Source: Scardovia wiggsiae F0424 (GTDB taxonomy: Bacteria; Actinomycetota; Actinomycetes; Actinomycetales; Bifidobacteriaceae). Taken from it: DNA of 64,000 bases. The stretch's first letter is position 1. Each line of letters starts with the position of its first letter. Location: NCBI RefSeq assembly GCF_000269605.1, contig NZ_AKCI01000001.1:930001-994000 (forward strand). The letters are read 5' to 3'. The position numbers and the translations under genes are program-made. Below the pieces are notes generated by a model. It had not been told where the DNA came from. It saw only the letters and a list, made by a program, of their open reading frames with translations, and searched no databases. Shown here one piece after another: positions 44,643-55,300 of the stretch.

Positions 44643-46268
44643 CTAATTATACTCCGGTACCCATTTTTCAGATGCGATAGCTGCATCGATATCAGTGATA
44701 TCCTTACGGTTCAGCTTCTGTTCAAGTACACTTTCAACAACGGCATGGGCGATAGTATCGGAGAACTCCGTCAGGTCAGAAACAGACGGAAGCACAGCAG
44801 CGCCCGGCTTAGAGGCATCAACGATACCTCCCAGGGCATGGCTTGCACGGGATATCGTTTCGCCATTAAGTACTTTTGCGCCAGATACCAGGATACCCAA
44901 GCCAAGCCCGGGATACATCAAGGCATTATTTGCCTGCCCAATCTGATACGTCACACCATTGTATTCAACATCCGCAGCAGGTATGCCTGTGCCCACGAGC
45001 GCACGGCCTTCCGTCCAGCGGATCAGGTCCTCAGCCTTGGCCTCAGCGAGCTCTGTGGGGTTCGACAGCGGGAAGATAATAGGCCGTTCGGTATGGGAAG
45101 CCATCTCCCTGACGACCTGCTCCGTAAAAGCGCCGGCCTGGGTAGATGTGCCGATCATCACTGTGGGATGTACCGCCCTGACGATTGCCAGAAGGCCTGT
45201 CAGGCTATCTGCATCCTCAAATTCAGAACGCTGGCGGGCAAATGGCTTCTGCTCTTCAGTCAGGCCTTCAGTATCCTCAAACAGCAGCCCCTGCTTGTCA
45301 ACAAGGTAGAAATGCTTTCGGGCTTCCTCTTCGCTCAGGCCTGAACGGACCATCTCATCCATAATGAGGTTTGCAATACCAACGCCGGCAGTCCCTGCAC
45401 CAAAAGTCAGCACACGCTGGTCAGCAAGCCTCTCCCCCGAAATATTGAGGCCGCCAAGGATGCCTGCCATGGAGACAATACCCGTCCCCTGCACGTCATC
45501 ATTAAATGTTGTGATCCTGTCCTGATACTTTTTAAGGATTCTCGTAGCATTCGAGCGCCCGAAATCTTCCCAGTGGAGGTAAAGCCCCGAGAACAGCCCC
45601 TCAGCTGCCTCAACGAATTTTTCAATAAAACCGTCATATCGCTCCCCATATATCCGCGCATGACGGTTCCCCAGATACAGAGGGTTTTCGCGCAGTCTTT
45701 CATTATTCGTACCGACATCAAGGGATACGGGCAATACTTCTGCAGGGTCAATACCGGCAGCAGCCGTGTAGATCATCAGTTTCCCGACAGATATCTCCGA
45801 CCCGTTCGTCCCCCAGTCGCCAATGCCCAGGATACCTTCGGCATCAGTGGCCACGATAAGGCGGATATGGCGTCCGTCAGCAGCATTTTCAAGGCTTGCC
45901 CGGATATTTTCCGGATGGTTGATATCCAGATAGGCTGTTCCCTGCGGCTGGATGAACAGCTCATGGTAATGTTCAATATCCTGCGCAATAACAGGGTCGT
46001 AGACTATCGGCATGAATTCCACCAGATGCTCTGACATCAGCCTGTAAAACAGGACCCTGTTCGTATTGAAAACCGTCATAAGGAAATTGCGTTTTTCAAT
46101 ATCCGAATCTTTGGAAAGGAACTGGGCATACGTCTGTGCAGCCTGTTCCTCCAGTGTCTGGACGTGGATAGGGAGCATCCCTGTTAAACCGTATTCTTTA
46201 CGCTCCTCTACTGTAAAAGCCGTACCCCTGTTCCGAAAAGGGTCGTTCAAAATTGCCTGGCCATCCAT
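44643..46268 (-). CDS. mleS: Malolactic enzyme
   Basis: Decarboxylates L-malate to L-lactate with NAD and Mn bound, a way to de-acidify and conserve energy. 541 residues from the ATG at 46268 (AAGGAGG upstream), the same length as lactic-acid-bacterial MleS. The N-terminal [18 protein letters not shown], the [18 protein letters not shown] segment and [13 protein letters not shown] match that subgroup, and the NAD loop [10 protein letters not shown] is present. A malic enzyme is the alternative; the overall resemblance favours malolactic. No malate transporter follows. Confidence 0.75.
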   Translation of the reverse strand: MDGQAILNDPFRNRGTAFTVEERKEYGLTGMLPIHVQTLEEQAAQTYAQFLSKDSDIEKRNFLMTVFNTNRVLFYRLMSEHLVEFMPIVYDPVIAQDIEHYHELFIQPQGTAYLDINHPENIRASLENAADGRHIRLIVATDAEGILGIGDWGTNGSEISVGKLMIYTAAAGIDPAEVLPVSLDVGTNNERLRENPLYLGNRHARIYGERYDGFIEKFVEAAEGLFSGLYLHWEDFGRSNATRILKKYQDRITTFNDDVQGTGIVSMAGILGGLNISGERLADQRVLTFGAGTAGVGIANLIMDEMVRSGLSEEEARKHFYLVDKQGLLFEDTEGLTEEQKPFARQRSEFEDADSLTGLLAIVRAVHPTVMIGTSTQAGAFTEQVVREMASHTERPIIFPLSNPTELAEAKAEDLIRWTEGRALVGTGIPAADVEYNGVTYQIGQANNALMYPGLGLGILVSGAKVLNGETISRASHALGGIVDASKPGAAVLPSVSDLTEFSDTIAHAVVESVLEQKLNRKDITDIDAAIASEKWVPEYN

Positions 46269-46311
46269 AAAATGAACCTCCTTAAACTGCCAGTATAAAT
46301 GAAAATTATGG

Positions 46312-46324
46312 TACATATTATGTA
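46312..46324 (-). promoter_or_regulatory. Palindrome at the mleS promoter
   Basis: TACATATTATGTA, a perfect palindrome around one base, overlaps a possible mleS -10 (CATAAT). TTGACT lies 18 bp upstream on the minus strand (plus-strand 46341-46346) as a possible -35. Confidence 0.45.
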
Positions 46325-46377
46325 TCCCTACAGAGCCTATAGTCAAACCTGATAACAGTGATAGAAGACTCCTATAT

Positions 46378-46395
46378 GATGCGTTATGTAGCATC
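46378..46395 (+). promoter_or_regulatory. Likely LysR-type operator (GATGC-N8-GCATC)
   Basis: An 18-bp dyad with 5-bp arms in the mleS-mleR intergenic region, 20 bp before the regulator start, with the T-N11-A pattern of LysR binding sites. Confidence 0.5.
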
Positions 46396-46415
46396 GAAAC
46401 CATAGGATAGTATAA

Positions 46416-47321
46416 ATGCGGTTAAAAGACATCCAATATTTCATCGCCCTTACCGAAGAAAAAAGCTTCACCAGGGCAGCTGAAAAGTACCATGTCAGCC
46501 AGCCTACTATTTCATATGCTATAAAACACCTTGAGAATGACTTCAAAGCGCAGCTGATTATACGGAACCAGTCCCACAAAAGGATGGCTCTGACGCAAAA
46601 CGGCAAAATATTTTATAAGCACGCAAAATCAGCCCTGTCAGAACTGGGAAAGGCGCAGGAAGAGATTTCCAGCATAAACGGCGCAGTCATACATGCGGGT
46701 ATCCCTAATACTATCGCTTCCTATTATATGGCAGCAATAATCCCCGCACTCGAGAAGGCCGGCATCAGCGGTAATGTGGCCCTGACTGAGGGCAGTTCCC
46801 ATGACTTGCTTAACGCTCTTGATAACGGTGATATTGAGCTGGCAGCGATATTCTCTCTGGAACCACTCACAGTCCCCTACCTAAAAAGCGAGACGATACT
46901 GCATATCCCTTTTGAAATCACTGTCAGCCCGCAGCACCCTCTGGCGGACAGGAGCAGCGTCAGGTTTGAAGAGCTGGCAAATGAAAAATTCATTTTATTG
47001 AGCCCAAAAAGCAGCCATTATAAGGCATTCAGGCTAATTTCACGCAAAACTGGCACCTACCCTTCTATCCTGTATCAGAACAAGAATATCAACATAGTCA
47101 ACAGCATGGTAGAAAACAACGCAGGGATCGGTTTTCTGGCAGATATCGACCCGTTAAAGGACAGGGGGAGGCTCCATCATCTGAAACTGGAGAATACGTC
47201 AGTACCGCCGCTTCTGCTGAGCATCGTCCAGCCCAGGCAAAAGCAGCTGTCCGCCATACATACGCTGTTTACGGATATTTTTAAGGAGATAATTAAAGGA
47301 TCCCTGCCGGCAGCCTGCTGA
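46416..47321 (+). CDS. mleR: LysR-family regulator (MleR-like)
   Basis: 301 residues: N-terminal winged helix [20 protein letters not shown], then [17 protein letters not shown], followed by an effector domain (about 90-300). Divergent from the malolactic gene with a 147-bp shared promoter region, the usual mleR-mleS arrangement in lactic acid bacteria. It probably activates mleS in response to malate or acid (inference). Symbol by position and family. Confidence 0.75.
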   Translation: MRLKDIQYFIALTEEKSFTRAAEKYHVSQPTISYAIKHLENDFKAQLIIRNQSHKRMALTQNGKIFYKHAKSALSELGKAQEEISSINGAVIHAGIPNTIASYYMAAIIPALEKAGISGNVALTEGSSHDLLNALDNGDIELAAIFSLEPLTVPYLKSETILHIPFEITVSPQHPLADRSSVRFEELANEKFILLSPKSSHYKAFRLISRKTGTYPSILYQNKNINIVNSMVENNAGIGFLADIDPLKDRGRLHHLKLENTSVPPLLLSIVQPRQKQLSAIHTLFTDIFKEIIKGSLPAAC

Positions 47322-47336
47322 ACCCGTCAGGACAGC

Positions 47337-48122
47337 TTAGAACAGCATGATCTCGCTGGAATTGTCATCCTTCATTTCCTCATAATCAAGGATAAGGCAT
47401 TCAAAACCGCGGTCTTCCGCCAGGGTGCGCGCCTGTGCCGTGATAGTCTGTGCGGCGAATATCCCGCGTACCGGCGCCAGCGACATATCACGGTTGAGCA
47501 GCTCACAGTAGCGCGTCAGCTGTTCCACACCGTCAATACCTCCGTGACGCTTGATCTCAATTGCCACATGCATGCCGTCAGCATCCACTGCCATGATATC
47601 CACCGGTCCGATAGCAGTTGGATATTCACGGCGCACCAGTTTTGCGCCTTTCCCTATGCGTTCGATCTGCACGGCAAGATAGTGCTGCAGATGGTCTTCA
47701 ACCCCATCCTTGGTCAGCCCCGGGTCTTCGCCAAGATCAAAATCACTGTCGCTGAAAATATCCCACAGCGCAATAATGAGGGTGTCGGAAGACTTGTCAG
47801 CCGATACGTGAAGGAACTTCCTGGGAGGGGCAGGCATATCCTGGGGGCCGGGAACACCTTCAGGGGCCTCATCCCTATCGCCCCTGCCCTCACTGTCGAT
47901 ATCCATATCGGTGCACGCAGACGCATACCGGGGGCTGCCCTTGCTGATCTCACGCAGCGTACATGGCGCAGCCATCCAGTTGAGCGGTTTATACGACCCA
48001 AGCTCGGAAAAGATCAGGCAGCTCTGATCAGCTTTAACCAGTATCACCCTTTTTGCTCGGGGAAGCGAAGCATTGAGGCGCCCTGAATACCGGGCGGAAC
48101 AGTCTGCAACTATTATGCGCAT
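47337..48122 (-). CDS. nucS: Mismatch-specific endonuclease NucS
   Basis: Dimeric endonuclease of the non-canonical mismatch repair pathway of Actinomycetota and archaea. 261 residues. The N-terminal domain has CSARYSGRL and SYKPLNWMAAPC; the C-terminal nuclease domain has the EIKRHGGIDGVEQLTRY and LLNRD motifs; the final EIMLF could bind the sliding clamp. A polar insertion of about 35 residues (about 65-100) makes it longer than the usual roughly 225. Confidence 0.92.
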   Translation of the reverse strand: MRIIVADCSARYSGRLNASLPRAKRVILVKADQSCLIFSELGSYKPLNWMAAPCTLREISKGSPRYASACTDMDIDSEGRGDRDEAPEGVPGPQDMPAPPRKFLHVSADKSSDTLIIALWDIFSDSDFDLGEDPGLTKDGVEDHLQHYLAVQIERIGKGAKLVRREYPTAIGPVDIMAVDADGMHVAIEIKRHGGIDGVEQLTRYCELLNRDMSLAPVRGIFAAQTITAQARTLAEDRGFECLILDYEEMKDDNSSEIMLF

Positions 48123-48134
48123 GCCCCAAGCCTA

Positions 48135-51104
48135 TCATTCATCACTAACGGCATTGAGAACCGGTATTTTAAGGGCGCTTCGGGCCGGCCACAGGCTTGC
48201 TATAAGGCCTATCACTACAGACAGCCCCAGGAATACGAGGATCTGCTGCCATGGGATATCCAAAGTCCCCAGGCCATTATCAGTGTAGACCTTCTGGACA
48301 ACTGCCCCTGCAGCGACCCCGGTAATGATCCCCAGCACAGTGCCAAGGACAGATATCATAACTGCCTCTATGGCTATCATGCCCCTGACCTGCCCGTTGC
48401 CGGTACCGATAGCCCGCAGCAGGCCGATCTCCCGGGTCCGTTCAGATATTGACAGCGCCATAGTGTTGACTACACCAAAGACTGCAATAATGATCGACAG
48501 TGCCAGCAGCGCATAAATGATCACCATGATGCCGTTGATCATCGTAGCGATCGTGGATTTGAACTCTTCCTTGTTGAGCACAGAGATCACGTAATATTTC
48601 TTGACTTTTTCCTTTATCCTTTTCTGGACTGCGTTCAGGTCCGTACCCGGTTTTGCAGTAACGTACATGACTGTTGTATGTTCAGCAGTGGTTTTCGACA
48701 GCTTTTCGGTCACGGCCTTCGGAAGGAAGACAACATAACTGAACTCCGTAGAATCGGTAATGGCGCCGACCCTGGCTTTGGTCTCGCCCTCTGCCGTAGA
48801 AAGGGTAAGGGTCTGGCCGACTTTCCATTTATTATTGTCAGCCAGCGTTTTGCCTACAACGAGTTCACCCCTGTTCACAGCGGAATCGGCAGTGCCGCTG
48901 ACCATGTGCACATCCATGACATCCCTGAAATAGTTCCCTGAAACATTGACGCTCCTGCTTCCCATGCCAGAAAGCTCTTTGCCGTCATACTTCACATTGG
49001 TTACAAGGTTCATGCTGGTCACGGATTTGACACCGCCGACCTTTTCCAGATCTGCCTTCAGATCTGAGGGCAGAGGCGATGTTAAAACTTGCGAGCGCAC
49101 AACAAAGTCCGACTTCATCCCGTTATCAACTATCCCCGCTGTTGATGCCGTAATGCTGGAGGTCAAAGTGCCTACACAGCTGACAATGGCAAGGCCGACA
49201 AAAAGCGCAGCAGCCGTGTTCGCAGTACGGCGTTTGGACCTGTCAAGATTGCGCGAAGCCAGTTTCCCGGAAACCGGGAAAAGGAGCTGCGGTATAGCCC
49301 CCAGCACTTTCTGCGCAGGTACCACCAATGAAGGCGTGATAATGATGACAGACAGCACTACGAAACCTGCGCCGATGCCCAAAGCAACGTCAGCAGGCAG
49401 CGAATTGAGCCATCGGACCGGAGTCGGCCCTTCGCCTGCCTTTCCGCTGTACATTGCACGGGCAGCGGCGAACCACCAGAACAGTGCCCCGATGACCATC
49501 ATGGCAAGCCCCAGCCACCCGCGCAGCCGGGTAGGCTTCTGAGGGTTGACAGTTTCATTCATCGCCTGGATTGGAGGGGCCAGGGCAGCCCTGCGCGCAG
49601 GAAGCGCTGCACCGATAAGGGAAATGATGAGCCCCACGGCAAAGGCAGTACCGACGGCATCAAACCCGGGGATTGAAGACCCTGACATCGCAAAGCCGAA
49701 GCGGGCAAGGCCTGCTGATATAAGTGCGATCATGCCCCATCCCAGAAGGACGCCAATCACTGAACCGACAACACCCATCATGAGCGCCTGGATGATCACG
49801 GTGCTGAACACCTGGCTCGGGCTCGCCCCTACTGAACGCAGGAGGGCATATCCGCGCATAGATTCGCGTACTATCATGGAGAAGGTATTGGCAATAATGA
49901 ATGTACCTACAAAAAGTGCAATGAAGGCAAATATCAGGATCATCGGCTGGACAAACCCCATAGTGTCGTTGATACTGTCCTTCTGCTCGGAACGCAGGGT
50001 ATCGCCTGTGACTGCACTGGCCTTATGCTTCCCTGAATTTGCAGGGGCGTTTTTGATCTGTGAACCGATCTTCTGCGCAAGTGCTTCCTGCTGAGACTGC
50101 GTCAGAGGTTTTCCGTTATTGGTATCTCCATAGACCGTTATTGATGTGACGTACTCATTTGCGGAATCAATGGCTTCCTGGCGTTTACGTTCAGCCTGTT
50201 CCCGAGCTTCACGGAGCCTGCGTTCCTGGAGCTCCTTCTGCTGCGCGGCACTGCGCCTCGCCTGCGCGGAGGAAAGTCCGGAACCTGCGGAGGAGTTCTT
50301 CTTAACCCCGGCAGAGGGGGATGAGGAAGGGCTGGGGGCCGATGCGGGGGAACCTGAAGCGGATACGGAAGAACCGCCTGTACCTGAAGCAGAGGAAGCC
50401 GCAGCTGCCTGCGCTGCAGCATCAGACGCCTGTTTGGAAGTTGCACCGCCTGTGAGCATATACGCGGTTTCCTCCCTTGCTGTAGAAGGGTCAATGCCCA
50501 CAAAAAGGGTCCCCTGGGCGACTTCATCCAGCGTAAAGATACCGCTGACTTTCACTTTCTTCGGGCCGCTGGGATATACAAAAGTTGTGCTGTCCCCTGT
50601 TTTCAGACCGGCAGCATCTGCTGTCGCCTTAAGCAAGGCTATCTGCTCCAGACCCTTCGGATACGTACCGGAAGTAAACCGGGTAGAACGCCACGTGGCA
50701 TCTTTAGCCATCGATACAGTCGTTACACCCGCTGTCCCCGATGTTACCACTTCTTCATTCCTGCCCACCAGGGCTGTACCGCTTACCGTAGTAAGGGCAA
50801 AAGCTGTCGCAACTCCGGGGGTTTTCTTTATTTCCGAAACCAGCTTTTCAGAGACCGTATTATAATTTGCCGACGAAGACGCTAAAGAACCGAAAGAGGC
50901 TGAGGACCCTTCTGCCTTATCGGCACCGCGCACATAAACATCGCCTTCGCTTGAGGAAGCATATGCAGCGGCCAGCTGGTCTTCCAGCATATTCCGGAAA
51001 CTGAACGATCCCACAATAAAAGCGGTACCCAGCGCAATGGCGATAATAGACATGATAAAGCGCGTAAAATGGGAGCGCGCATCCCTGAAACCGATTGTAA
51101 ACAT
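48135..51104 (-). CDS. ABC permease with two FtsX domains (MacB-like)
   Basis: 989 residues. TM1 lies near residues 15-37, an extracellular domain of about 320 residues includes a coiled-coil with RSAAQQKELQERRLREARE (about 280-320), a central four-TM block (about 390-640) follows, a second extracellular domain and a C-terminal TM trio (about 880-985). Two FtsX cores place it with MacB-type transporters. The downstream ATPase lies 18 bp away and completes the transporter. Substrate unknown. Confidence 0.85.
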   Translation of the reverse strand: MFTIGFRDARSHFTRFIMSIIAIALGTAFIVGSFSFRNMLEDQLAAAYASSSEGDVYVRGADKAEGSSASFGSLASSSANYNTVSEKLVSEIKKTPGVATAFALTTVSGTALVGRNEEVVTSGTAGVTTVSMAKDATWRSTRFTSGTYPKGLEQIALLKATADAAGLKTGDSTTFVYPSGPKKVKVSGIFTLDEVAQGTLFVGIDPSTAREETAYMLTGGATSKQASDAAAQAAAASSASGTGGSSVSASGSPASAPSPSSSPSAGVKKNSSAGSGLSSAQARRSAAQQKELQERRLREAREQAERKRQEAIDSANEYVTSITVYGDTNNGKPLTQSQQEALAQKIGSQIKNAPANSGKHKASAVTGDTLRSEQKDSINDTMGFVQPMILIFAFIALFVGTFIIANTFSMIVRESMRGYALLRSVGASPSQVFSTVIIQALMMGVVGSVIGVLLGWGMIALISAGLARFGFAMSGSSIPGFDAVGTAFAVGLIISLIGAALPARRAALAPPIQAMNETVNPQKPTRLRGWLGLAMMVIGALFWWFAAARAMYSGKAGEGPTPVRWLNSLPADVALGIGAGFVVLSVIIITPSLVVPAQKVLGAIPQLLFPVSGKLASRNLDRSKRRTANTAAALFVGLAIVSCVGTLTSSITASTAGIVDNGMKSDFVVRSQVLTSPLPSDLKADLEKVGGVKSVTSMNLVTNVKYDGKELSGMGSRSVNVSGNYFRDVMDVHMVSGTADSAVNRGELVVGKTLADNNKWKVGQTLTLSTAEGETKARVGAITDSTEFSYVVFLPKAVTEKLSKTTAEHTTVMYVTAKPGTDLNAVQKRIKEKVKKYYVISVLNKEEFKSTIATMINGIMVIIYALLALSIIIAVFGVVNTMALSISERTREIGLLRAIGTGNGQVRGMIAIEAVMISVLGTVLGIITGVAAGAVVQKVYTDNGLGTLDIPWQQILVFLGLSVVIGLIASLWPARSALKIPVLNAVSDE

Positions 51105-51122
51105 GCCTCTGCCTACCTTCCT

Positions 51123-51992
51123 TTATTCGTTGCCGGAAGCGAAAACATCAAGGATGTCGTCGTATGTGGGTTCATCCATATCATTGGTAATGCGGCCGTC
51201 AGCAAGGACAAGGACGCGGTTGGCGTAAGACGCTGCTTTCGGGTCGTGGGTCACCATAATAATGGTCTGCCCGTCTTCCTGTACAGAATTGCGCAGGAAG
51301 GACAGTACTTCCCGGGAAGACCGGGAATCAAGGTTCCCTGTAGGCTCATCCGCAAAGATCACTGCGGGCCGCGACATAAGCGCACGGGCGCAGGCGACCC
51401 TCTGCTGCTGCCCTCCTGAAAGCTGGCTTGGCCTGTGGTCCAGGCGGTTTTTCAGCCCTACCACATCTACGATCCGGTCGAACCAGCTGCGGTCGATCTT
51501 CTTATGCCCTATCTGCAGCGGAAGAAGGATATTCTCTTCTGCGGTAAGGGTAGGTACCAGGTTGAAGCTCTGGAAGATGAAGCCTATCTGCTCCCGGCGA
51601 AGTTTCGTCAGCTGTTTCTGCTTCATTGACGATACTTCAAGGCCTTCAACTATCACCTGGCCTGAGGAAGGGGTATCAAGACCCGCCATACAATGCATCA
51701 ATGTAGACTTTCCTGATCCTGAAGGGCCCATGATCGCCGTCATTTTTGCCTTCTCAAAATCAACATTAAGATGGTCCAGCGCAACTACCTGCGTGTCCGC
51801 AGATCTGCCGTATACCTTATAAAGCCCTATCGCACGGGCAATAACTTTATCCTTCGGGATATCACGGATACCAGCGTGCCTGGCATGATGCGGGGAGGCG
51901 CTGCTTACAGTGCCGTCGCTGTGGAGCCCGCTGCCGGCACCGGTACTGGTGACGGGGGCTGTGAGGTCTGCTGTTCCTTCTGATGCGTCCAT
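51123..51992 (-). CDS. ABC transporter ATP-binding protein
   Basis: 289 residues with an N-terminal polar extension of about 50. Walker A GPSGSGKST (about 90), Q-loop IFQSFN, signature LSGGQQQRVACARAL (about 190-204), Walker B and the switch His THD. Expected partner of the permease downstream, 18 bp away. Confidence 0.92.
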   Translation of the reverse strand: MDASEGTADLTAPVTSTGAGSGLHSDGTVSSASPHHARHAGIRDIPKDKVIARAIGLYKVYGRSADTQVVALDHLNVDFEKAKMTAIMGPSGSGKSTLMHCMAGLDTPSSGQVIVEGLEVSSMKQKQLTKLRREQIGFIFQSFNLVPTLTAEENILLPLQIGHKKIDRSWFDRIVDVVGLKNRLDHRPSQLSGGQQQRVACARALMSRPAVIFADEPTGNLDSRSSREVLSFLRNSVQEDGQTIIMVTHDPKAASYANRVLVLADGRITNDMDEPTYDDILDVFASGNE

Positions 51993-52381
51993 AAGGTCCT
52001 GCCTTTGCGTCCTGTTCCGGCCAGGCTATAGCTGCTGCCGGAATGCTAGCTTGCCGACGATTTTAGCACGCAGCAGATAAATCATCCGCCGGACCCTGCC
52101 CCCGCTATTCGCGCTCCAGACCCTTATACTTCTTATACCCCTTCATACCTTTTATACCCTTTATACACCGCAATGCCTGCGCTATTTTCCCTGCTCCTGC
52201 CCGTTCCCCGATGCCTGCTGCATCATGTCTGCTGCCCTCAGCTCTGCACTCCTTGCCCTGCACTCTCCGTTCTACACTCCCTGTTCTACACCCCCGGTGA
52301 ACTTTTACATTCCGCTGGAAAGTTGTTCCATGTTCCTTTACTATGAGTGATAGCTATTCGTGATGAAAGAAAATAGAAAAT
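51993..52381. other. Divergent intergenic region with short tandem repeats
   Basis: No gene. It holds five TTATAC-like units (starts 52124, 52133, 52143, 52152, 52161; the third is TCATAC) at 9-10 bp spacing, and two TTCTACAC units 14 bp apart near 52270-52290. The start of the exporter gene lies at the right end with a weak binding site. Confidence 0.6.
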
Positions 52382-55300
52382 ATGTTCAACAAAAAAATGA
52401 TGCAACTGCCGGGCGTATCCGTAAAACGTTCTGTCCTCATTGGGCTGCGGCGGTCCCTGTCTTTTCTCACCGATATTGCCATTATCATCTATCTGGCGGA
52501 TATCCTGGCGCTGCTGTGCGGCGCTCATACTTCCGGCGGATCACCGGCGGCACACGTATACGGCTGCTTCCATTCAGTTCTCCCGGCTGCTGCCGGGGCG
52601 GCAGCAGCGTCAGTAACTGTGCCTTCGCTGATACTGGTAGTGGTACGCATACTCCTGTCGCGGACCGCAGACTCGGCTGCAGTAAAAAGCGACGAAACGG
52701 TTGCCCGCGCCCTGACGTCTGATATGACGCATGCATTCCTTGTACCGCAGGATATTTCAGTCAAAAGCCTGAAAAGCAGCGGGAGGCCGAACCAGACCCT
52801 TGCTATGCTTGATACTGAGGGGATCAAAACTGTCTGTTCGTATTTCAGCAATTTTATCCCGGCAATGGTGCAGACAGCTTTTATGATATGCACTGCGGTC
52901 CTTATTTTCCTGCCTTTCAATGTATGGGCCGGTATAGCCATTGCTGCCGGGATGCTTGTGATGCCGGTATTTGCCAACATGATCCGCGATTCCAACCTTA
53001 AATATCTGTCTGCGCATCTGTCCAAATATGATAAAGTCGGGATCCACTTTGAACAGGCGGTGCGGGGCCTTTCTACCCTGACAATTTTCAGGGCCGATAA
53101 GAGGGAATCCGAGAAGATCAGAGAGGAATCTGAAGGCTTCAGGCGTATAACTATGCAGATCCTTAAAGGGCAGCTGCGGAGCCTTATTGCTGCAGATTTC
53201 GTTATAGCGGCAGCTGTGATAGCTTCTGTCCTTATTGCTGTTTTTACTTCTGCGCCTGCAGCCCCGGTCGGGGCTGCAGGTACTGCCCTGCCTGCAGCGG
53301 CATTCAACGGGATCCTTGTAGCGGTACTGGGGGTGCGGCTTTTCATCCCCGAACGGTCCCTGATCTATCTGGTGCACGATGCAGCAAAGGCAATGAAGCT
53401 CGGCAGGCAGATCGTTGAGGTCCGGGATGATTTCACAGCTGGACAGCAGGCCTCTGCCACAGTCCCGCTGCCTGCGCCGGATACTGCCTCAGTACCTGCA
53501 CCTTCCCCAATCCCTGTCCCGGCCGGGGACAGCAGCGGCGGGCGTCGTGTCCGCGCTGGCACCGCCGGCACCGGCGCAGATACTGCTGTTACCAGTACTG
53601 CCGGCGATGAGCTTATTTCCCTGTCCGGCCTGTCAGTAGCATACAGCGACGGCTTTGAAGCCCTCCGCAGCATCACTGCCTCATTTAAAGCCCATGGGTT
53701 CGTCGGGATCGCCGGGCGGAGCGGCAGCGGCAAGTCAACACTTGTCAATGTGCTTACAGGGCTTCTGCCGCAATACGCGGGTTCCGCCGTTATTGATGGA
53801 CGGGAAGCCTCCTCGTACAGTTATGCGGAACTCTCCCATCTCGCAGTGGCGGTCCGCGGTACAGATACATTATTTGCCGGGACTATTGCGGACAACATGG
53901 ATATCGGAAAGCGCGGCATCAGCAGAGAGCACATAGCCAGTGCACTTAAGCGGGTGGATATGTGGCCGAAGATTGAAAGCCGGGGCGGGCTTGACGCACC
54001 CGTCAGTGCCGGCGGGTCAAACTTCTCAGGCGGGCAGCGCCAGCGGCTGTGCATCGCTCGAGGCTTGCTGCATGACGCACAGATATACATTTTCGACGAA
54101 GCGACAAGTGCAGTGGACGCCGCCCATGACCGGGCCCTGGAGCGGCTCCTCCTGGACCTTTCCCATGAAGCATGTGTCATCGCTGTTACCCACAGGCTTT
54201 CCAATATCCGCCATGCAGATACGATCATGATGCTTGACGGCGGGAACATCGCAGAAATGGGGACTTACGACGAACTTATGGGCATGGACGGGCTTTTTGC
54301 AGACCAGTGGCGGCATCAGAATACTGTTGAGAATGCAGGGGCCGCGCCAGAGCAGGACCGCGGGCATGGGCCGAAACCGGGAGCTGAAGCGGCAGCACCG
54401 GCAGAGAGTATCCCCGTGCCAGCTTCGGATGCCGGCAGCAGCAGCCCGGCAGCAGCCGTCAGGGGCGCACCGGAACCTGTACCCGGCAGCAGCCCCTCAT
54501 CCCCATCCGGCAGCGCGGCACTTTTCCGCACCGTGAAGCGTATGGCACGATTCCTGGGCAGCCACAGGAGGACCGTAGCCGGTGCAGCTGCCGCAGGGCT
54601 GACTGGGCACCTGCTTTCAACCATCGCAGTCATGGCAGCAGTCATGGCGATTTTTACAGGATTCCAGGGGCACACGGCTGTATGCGCCCTGCTGGCGGTT
54701 ATCGCCTCAACAGCCGGGCTGGTGCGGGGGATGTTCTCTTTCCTCGAACAGTACCTCAACCATCAGGCAGCATTCAGTATTTTACGGGATGTCCGGGTGC
54801 TGGCTTTTGACCATGTACGCTCGCTCTCCCCCGCAGGGGTCGCCGGGAAAGCCCGGGGCAATCTTGTCACAGTCCTCACTGAAGATATTGAGCTGCTTGA
54901 AGTATTTTACGCCCATACCCTTTCGCCGCTTATGATAGGCGCAGGCAACAGCATCATTATGTGGGCAGTACTCAGTGCCATCCATCCCCTTCTCGGCGGC
55001 ATAGCCCTCGGAAGCTACCTGATCGTTGGCATACTGATCCCCCTCTTCTTCGCAGGCCCTACGAGTGCATATGCGTATAAAGAACGTCAGAGCCAAGGGC
55101 AGGTGCACACACAGGTCCTTGATTACCTTGACGGGAAAAATACCCTTCTCCAGTTTGACGCCAGCAATGAAGCGTACTCGCAGGTCATGGATGCCAGCGG
55201 CACCATGCTGGGAAGCCGGTCACACGCAACTTCATACCGCTACTCAAATATGCGCACTGCAGATGCCGCAAGCCTTATCATGCTTATCCTGTTCACGCTT

